12,612 bases of DNA from Rodentolepis nana (taxonomy: Eukaryota > Platyhelminthes > Cestoda > Cyclophyllidea > Hymenolepididae): positions 1 through 12,612 of the forward strand of contig UZAE01001567.1 in the NCBI GenBank assembly GCA_900617975.1. The letters run 5' to 3'. This document shows, one piece after another, positions 10,201 to 12,612 of this stretch. Position 1 is the first letter of the stretch. Every line of letters begins with the position of its first letter. The notes under the pieces are model-generated. The model did not search any database and was not told the origin of the DNA. It saw only the letters and a list, made by a program, of their open reading frames with translations. The translations under genes were made by a program, and so were the position numbers.

Positions 10201-11612
10201 TTTGGTTCTAAAAAGAGGTAACCAATTGAGAAGTGTTATCTATAATTTAAATCTCGATACTTCAATTAAGGATAATTAAATTTAAGTATTTATTATAAAC
10301 CACAACAAGGCCAAGGATTTTGTGATTTGTAACTAGTGATGGAAATTGCTTGACAGTGCTGTAAATAATTGAATGGGGTAGAGGTCCAAAACGAGATGAA
10401 AGTCGGTATCAGCGAATTTTACATGTTCCAAAAATCAGATTCGAGGATTCTTGTTCATGATCTCCACCACTTGATATCGGCTGTCCGGCAACTTCAGTAC
10501 ATTTTTCCCTTCATTGGTTGAGAAAGAAGTTGGTTGTAATTTTCTTAATCTCAATGTACCAGAGCTGAAATAAGCCTTCTTTGTGAAAAGTGTATGTCAT
10601 GGTGTGAATGCAGAAATGTGACCATCGAAATTATTTGTTGCTATTTTAACCTTGATGATATTAGCAGTTTACTGTCTTCTCCTCTTCTCCATTGAAGATA
10701 GGACTTATTTATGAAATGGGGGTTGTGCGATAGACTTACTTCCACGTGGTGCACCCTGGGCAACGTATACTCATACGACAAAAAAGTCTATAAACCGGCA
10801 GTTGACTTCTGACTTCAAACTACCATGACCCCATTGTTTGTCATATTCCACCACTTCAACAGTACTTTCCTTACCTTTTCTTTGCCTTTTGGTCTGTTTG
10901 TCTCTTTTACATCTCTGAAACACTCTTCTGTTCCCCACCCCTCGACTTTCTGTTGATCCTCCCCCCCCCCCTCTATGAAGCCCGAAGTCAGCTTCAAAAC
11001 CATCAAAACACCCTCCATTTGAGATAAATAAGTAAATTTATGAAATGTTTCAGTCGAAAAACTGGATGGGCTTGCAAAGTATATAACTCGTCCGAGATAA
11101 AAGGATGTCGTGATCTTATTGGTTGGAGTATCCAGTTTCTTTACTTTGAATTGTTTGCTAATCTTGACTAAAGGCATTTTCACATCAGAGAAGTAGTATT
11201 TCAATCTGTAAATCTCATGTTATCTAACTTCCCTCTGAACAGTCTGCTACGCTAGATCTGCGCCGCTGTCACCAGAGAACACTCGATACTTTATAATCTA
11301 TTATTTGACACCATTTCTATGCAACTCGATGGATGTAGATAAGCCAATTTTGATAAATTACTTTATCTACTTGTGTATTATTAAGTCATATTTTTTCGGT
11401 TTTAGGGTGTCTTGGCAATAAATGGTAATATTGTGGGACGGTACAATCCCCGTGCAGGACCGCAAGTTAGCCTCTACGTTCCAAGCAGCATGCTAGTGAC
11501 TGGTGAAAACACAATCAGTATTTTGGAGTTGGAGAAAATCGATCCACGCTGTCACAAAAACGCCTCTCTTTGTTACGTCACTTTCCGGGATTCACCTCTG
11601 TGGTCTAATTGA
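4086..11612 (+). CDS. GLB1: GH35 lysosomal-type beta-galactosidase, 15 coding exons
   Basis: The joined exons encode 676 residues; the human enzyme has 677. GH35 enzymes remove terminal beta-linked galactose from glycoconjugates with retention, usually in the lysosome or secreted. Residues 51-70 form one hydrophobic segment. The TIM barrel starts near 75 and runs to about 405, followed by two beta domains; the last (about 575-670) is galactose-binding-like. [11 protein letters not shown] (95-105), [10 protein letters not shown] (124-133) and CSEWDFGGLPAWL (from 170) are family motifs. E232 in QLENEYGSY is the expected acid/base and E315 in VNSEYYTGW the nucleophile. C239/C274 and C657/C664 match the human disulfide pairs. 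N-x-S/T sequons lie at N296, N345, N417, N509 and N660. The protein has extra N-terminal sequence and lacks the human C-terminal tail after the TFxD segment. An in-frame stop (4083-4085) precedes the first Met. All introns are GT-AG and the phase is unbroken, so the gene appears functional. Confidence 0.95.
4326..4489 (+). CDS. GLB1: Exon 2: start of GH35 barrel
   Basis: Residues 71-125 (last codon split). It carries [19 protein letters not shown] and the conserved [12 protein letters not shown]100 aligns with the human substrate-pocket Tyr of SGSIHY. It ends ...DAIQT with AC|GTAGG, phase 2. Confidence 0.93.
4520..4670 (+). CDS. GLB1: Exon 3: barrel, YIPWNFHE and PYICSEWDF
   Basis: Residues 126-175. 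It continues directly from exon 2 as [10 protein letters not shown], which fixes the 30-nt intron. It ends with PYICSEWDF, where human has an Ala, not Ser171, between the Cys and Glu. Phase 0 at TTT|GTAATT. Confidence 0.93.
4709..4772 (+). CDS. GLB1: Exon 4: GGLPAWL segment
   Basis: Begins [18 protein letters not shown], a standard continuation of EWxxGGLPAWL, and ends in phase 1 before GTTTTT. The following intron ends in an (AT)8 run (4805-4820) directly before the acceptor TAG. Confidence 0.92.
4824..4918 (+). CDS. GLB1: Exon 5: first half of the GH35 signature
   Basis: Encodes [19 protein letters not shown], then [13 protein letters not shown] (residues 216-228). The GH35 signature GGPxxxxQxENE is split by intron 5 immediately after Gln228. 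Ala225 sits where the signature usually has an aliphatic I/L/V/M residue. Confidence 0.93.
4991..5180 (+). CDS. GLB1: Exon 6: acid/base catalytic Glu232
   Basis: Starts [11 protein letters not shown]; the second Glu (codon 5000-5002, E232) aligns with the human acid/base. C239 and C274 have the same 35-residue spacing as a known human disulfide. The exon also contains YTTDG and TVDFG, both family-typical, and ends in phase 1 before GTGAGT. Confidence 0.94.
5247..5305 (+). CDS. GLB1: Exon 7: linker to nucleophile loop
   Basis: Encodes [20 protein letters not shown]. It contains a sequon (N296) and the HGPL that precedes VNSE in the next exon. Phase 0 before GTGAGT. Confidence 0.92.
5306..6068 (+). 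other. GLB1: Intron 7 (763 nt)
   Basis: First long intron, from GTGAGT to TTTTCAG. It is AT-rich with several T runs. I found no repeat copy, RNA gene or coding segment in it; the open frame at 5314-5502 is spurious. Confidence 0.85.
6069..6196 (+). CDS. GLB1: Exon 8: nucleophile Glu315
   Basis: Begins [19 protein letters not shown]315 (codon 6078-6080) aligns with the human nucleophile, and Y317 and W320 of the same loop are kept. It contains a sequon at N345 and ends in phase 2 (TT|GTGAGT). Confidence 0.95.
6269..6497 (+). CDS. GLB1: Exon 9: [13 protein letters not shown] and SYDYDAP
   Basis: Residues 354-430. [14 protein letters not shown] and SYDYDAP (Y380, Y382) line the active-site side of the barrel in the family. 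His358 replaces the human Ile, as in plant GH35 enzymes. The exon ends the barrel and enters the linker [14 protein letters not shown] (sequon N417). Confidence 0.95.
6572..6646 (+). CDS. GLB1: Exon 10: linker into beta domain
   Basis: Residues 431-455, [18 protein letters not shown] and then HMEAVKQ. The PLxxxxVKQ pattern matches the human PLTFIQVKQ. Phase 0 at both ends. Confidence 0.9.
6709..6831 (+). CDS. GLB1: Exon 11: beta domain 1
   Basis: Residues 456-496, starting [17 protein letters not shown] and continuing with [11 protein letters not shown]. This corresponds to human HYGFVLYRTTL and HDRAYVAVDG. It is shorter than the human segment between these motifs. Confidence 0.88.
6871..7002 (+). 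CDS. GLB1: Exon 12: beta domain 1, continued
   Basis: Residues 497-540. It contains [18 protein letters not shown] (sequon N509) and [16 protein letters not shown], aligning with the human VENMGRVNYG region. Phase 0 before GTATGT. Confidence 0.9.
7202..7215 (+). repeat. Target-site duplication, left side of copy 2
   Basis: AATGTTAGCTATGC is repeated perfectly at 7473-7486, on either side of repeat copy 2. A 14 bp exact duplication is typical of target-primed reverse transcription. Confidence 0.88.
7216..7472 (+). mobile_element. SINE-like dispersed repeat, copy 2 (in intron 12)
   Basis: Same order of blocks as copies 1 and 3: GCGATAGACC, CCATGTGGTGCTCCCTGG, CAACGTATACTCATACGGC, CAGTTGACTTCTCACTTCAA, CT-rich segment, AAAACGCCTGTCATTTGATA, A-rich end. 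The CT-rich segment is internally shortened compared with copies 1 and 3. It lies in the sense orientation of the host gene. The flanking perfect 14 bp direct repeat defines both ends and shows it arrived as a unit. There is no coding capacity, so mobilisation would need enzymes from elsewhere. Confidence 0.88.
7473..7486 (+). repeat. Target-site duplication, right side of copy 2
   Basis: Second copy of AATGTTAGCTATGC, identical over 14 bp to 7202-7215. Confidence 0.88.
8150..8247 (+). CDS. GLB1: Exon 13: beta domain junction
   Basis: Residues 541-572. [20 protein letters not shown] corresponds to human DFKGLVSNLTLGSNxLTDW. It ends in phase 2 (GA|GTGAGT). Confidence 0.92.
8325..8430 (+). CDS. 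GLB1: Exon 14: start of galactose-binding-like domain
   Basis: Residues 573-608. After the split Glu codon it reads [20 protein letters not shown] and then [12 protein letters not shown]. This aligns with human FYVGNFSIPSG and QDTFIQFPGWTKG, although the human Trp is Phe here. Phase 0 before GTAAGT. Confidence 0.93.
9227..9461 (+). repeat. Two long C homopolymers in intron 14
   Basis: C12 at 9227-9238 and C23 at 9439-9461. With the runs at 3-16, 1324-1335 and 10961-10971, all long homopolymers inside the window are C on the plus strand. Exact lengths may be unreliable because such runs are error-prone in sequencing. Confidence 0.8.
10707..10718 (+). repeat. Target-site duplication, left side of copy 3
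   Basis: ATTTATGAAATG is repeated exactly at 11036-11047, on either side of repeat copy 3. Confidence 0.85.
10719..11035 (+). mobile_element. SINE-like dispersed repeat, copy 3 (in intron 14)
   Basis: Full-length copy in the sense orientation of the gene, bounded by a perfect 12 bp direct repeat. It begins GGGGTTGTGCGATAGAC and ends TTTGAGATAAATAAGTAA, with a short ATAA-type tail. TGGTGCACCCTGG (10747-10759) fits the pol III A-box pattern TRGYNNA..GG. GTTGACTTC (10801-10809) is a weak B-box candidate about 54 nt downstream, which hints at a tRNA-derived head. A C11 tract (10961-10971) sits in the CT-rich part of the element. The minus-strand open frame that overlaps it (10815-11204) is not a gene. 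Confidence 0.88.
11036..11047 (+). repeat. Target-site duplication, right side of copy 3
   Basis: Second copy of ATTTATGAAATG, identical over 12 bp to 10707-10718 and immediately after the element's ATAA-rich tail. Confidence 0.85.
11406..11612 (+). CDS. GLB1: Exon 15: C-terminal beta domain and stop
   Basis: Residues 609-676 plus TGA (11610-11612). [20 protein letters not shown] aligns with human [20 protein letters not shown]. Two tryptophans of the human segment are replaced (A612 and N622). TISILELEK and [10 protein letters not shown] match the end of the domain, with C657/C664 as the expected disulfide. The protein stops about where the human domain ends, lacking its extra C-terminal tail. 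Confidence 0.94.
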   Translation, partial: GVLAINGNIVGRYNPRAGPQVSLYVPSSMLVTGENTISILELEKIDPRCHKNASLCYVTFRDSPLWSN

Positions 11613-12043
11613 CCTATTCCACTTATTTCTCTCACGTGTGTATTTTGTACGGTTTATGTGATTGTTTTTGGATAAATAGGCTTCTGTTTATCTACATCTT
11701 CTTTTACCGGTGGCTCTAGCTTTGGTATTGAGATGGGATTGGTTAATAGTTCCTCCAATTAAATCACTGGCATACATTTGATGTCCCGATCACTTCTCTA
11801 ATCAATGGCGTTGTCATAAGTTACAGGAAATTCAAGGTGTTAAATTCTGTCGTGATTTGCACCAATTAACTTAAGCCATGCTTAACACCATCGATTATTG
11901 CGCTCATTTTCGGGGATAAAAAGATATAGTTACGGCATTGCATTGAGATTGAGGTGAATTGCCAGGAATTGTTTTGAATTTCTTTGCACTTTATAAGATA
12001 GGAAATGTGGTTAGTGATTCCTTCATTTGCGGACAACGTTTAC
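11613..12043. other. Downstream non-coding stretch
   Basis: AT-rich, containing the beta-galactosidase 3' UTR and the candidate poly(A) signals, then no coding frame I can support on either strand. If the minus-strand candidate exon downstream is real, part of this would be its next intron or 3' region. Confidence 0.5.
11671..11676 (+). terminator. GLB1: Candidate poly(A) signal GATAAA
   Basis: GATAAA lies about 59 nt after the stop codon. It is preceded by a GT-rich stretch (TGTGTATTTTG) and followed by T-rich DNA (CTTCTGTTTATC). GATAAA is a recognised weak variant of AATAAA. An alternative is ATTAAA at 11758-11763; there is no canonical AATAAA in the first 200 nt. Confidence 0.35.
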
Positions 12044-12289
12044 CTTACTGTTTATCAGAGCGACATCTTGTCTACTGCTAACCAATCGTGTTAAATTCAA
12101 TGTACCATTTTGGAATTGATTGGTCAATTGGAAAACCAATGGCCATAACCTAGTTGGTGCTAGGGCATCCAAACCGTCAACATTGGGCCAATCAGAAGGA
12201 AATAAGTTGGATCTAATTGCAGTCGTTGAAATTCGTTCATAAGCTGGTCTATTCCACGTAACCAAGCATAAGCAATTTCTTAGTACCAA
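12044..12289 (-). pseudogene. Possible nuclear-receptor LBD-like exon, split in frame
   Basis: On the minus strand a strong acceptor (TTTCTTTTCTTCTAG, AG at 12291-12290) and a donor AAG|GTAAAC (GT at 12043-12042) enclose 246 nt, open throughout in one frame. Part of another frame reads WLRGIDQLMNEFQRLQLDPT. It resembles helix 7 of nuclear-receptor ligand-binding domains such as HNF4 and RXR (pattern LxELxxxFxxLQxD). After a one-base phase change, the acceptor-to-donor frame continues WPNVDGLDALAPTRL and then NLTRLVSSRQDVALIN, resembling the following GL...LxxLL segment. The frame change implies a pseudogene, an assembly indel or a chance match. It would be convergent with the beta-galactosidase. 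Similarity is judged by eye only. Confidence 0.3.
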
Positions 12290-12612
12290 CTAGAAGAAAA
12301 GAAATCGAGATTTGCCGTAAAAATATATCTCGCCTCAAAACAGAGTGTACACACTAATAAACTACACATCATTAATCGTCACACAGTTCCTTCACCTTCA
12401 CAGTAATTGAACATGAAATGTCAGTATGCAGACAATGAAAAAAGGAGAACATGTGCTGCTCATTTTGGGAACAGAGGGCGAGTGGTAACATGTTTTCGTG
12501 AGTGTGCTCAGGTACTAATGTGTGAATAGCGCTATTTGATTTGTGGAGATTTAGGGGATGTCAGACAAAAGCATCAAATTTGAATAATGATTGGAGGAGG
12601 AGGGTGGGGGGG
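12290..12612. other. 3' window edge, no gene recognised
   Basis: No exon is identifiable on either strand. The window ends in a G-rich stretch GGAGGAGGAGGGTGGGGGGG (G7 at 12606-12612), the mirror of the C-rich start. Confidence 0.5.

Larger units (their letters stand above)
8431..11405 (+). other. GLB1: Intron 14 (2975 nt), last and longest intron
   Basis: Runs from GTAAGT to CGGTTTTAG. It holds a TATC/TGTC microsatellite (about 8495-8515), C12 (9227-9238) and C23 (9439-9461) tracts, an AT-rich F/L-rich open frame of 144 codons (9557-9991) that I do not consider a gene, and repeat copy 3. Exon 14 joins exon 15 as GFSR|GVLAING, matching the human GWTKGQVWING with no gap, so no exon is hidden inside. 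Confidence 0.88.

Noticed and set aside
10815..11204. 129-codon minus-strand open frame
   Set aside because: Most of it is repeat copy 3 read antisense, including its C tract as a Gly-rich run; not conserved in the other copies as a frame.
11741..11758. Minus-strand LEELLT, reminiscent of a nuclear-receptor AF-2 helix that could follow the candidate LBD exon
   Set aside because: An in-frame TAA lies immediately upstream and no usable acceptor joins it; six residues are too few to support a call.
7938..12318. GAGATTTGCCGT shared near 7940 and near 12307
   Set aside because: Isolated short match with unrelated flanks; expected by chance.
118..12352. AACAGAGTGTACAC shared by 118-131 and 12339-12352, suggestive of terminal repeats
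   Set aside because: A single 14-mer match is about what chance gives in a window of this size; flanks do not align.

Overview
This is eukaryotic genomic DNA carrying one complete, intron-rich gene on the plus strand: a glycoside hydrolase family 35 lysosomal-type beta-galactosidase (GLB1 type). No gene in the window is uninterrupted. Very short introns (30, 30, 38, 39 and 51 nt) that lengthen toward the 3' end, AT-rich intergenic DNA, long C homopolymers and a dispersed short retroposon point to a flatworm (Platyhelminthes), most likely a tapeworm. That assignment is inference from gene architecture; the species cannot be named from sequence alone.

Layout. Positions 1-4085 are non-genic. 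They hold a C-rich window edge, copy 1 of a roughly 300 bp dispersed repeat (944-1267) and a GC-richer LTR-like island bounded by an 8 bp direct repeat (2073-2332). Positions 4086-11612 hold the beta-galactosidase in 15 coding exons, reconstructed base by base. Every junction is GT-AG, phase is kept throughout, and the sum is 2031 nt (676 codons plus stop). Introns 1-6 and 8-11 are short (30-74 nt) and intron 13 is 77 nt. Introns 7 (763 nt), 12 (1147 nt) and 14 (2975 nt) are long. Introns 12 and 14 carry copies 2 and 3 of the repeat, each flanked by a perfect target-site duplication (14 and 12 bp), which marks the family as a recently active SINE-like retroposon. Beyond the stop codon lie candidate poly(A) signals.

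On the minus strand at 12044-12289 is a possible exon of a second, convergent gene. It has nuclear-receptor ligand-binding-domain-like sequence split between two reading frames. This call is tentative.

The enzyme keeps both catalytic glutamates (E232, E315) and the two disulfide pairs expected from the human enzyme. It differs from it at the N terminus (about 50 hydrophilic residues before a single membrane segment, unless translation starts at Met39), in a few substrate-pocket and beta-domain positions, and in lacking the C-terminal tail. The novelty in this window lies mostly in the micro-intron architecture, the SINE-like family with clear duplications, and the candidate nuclear-receptor exon; no new multi-gene system is visible.
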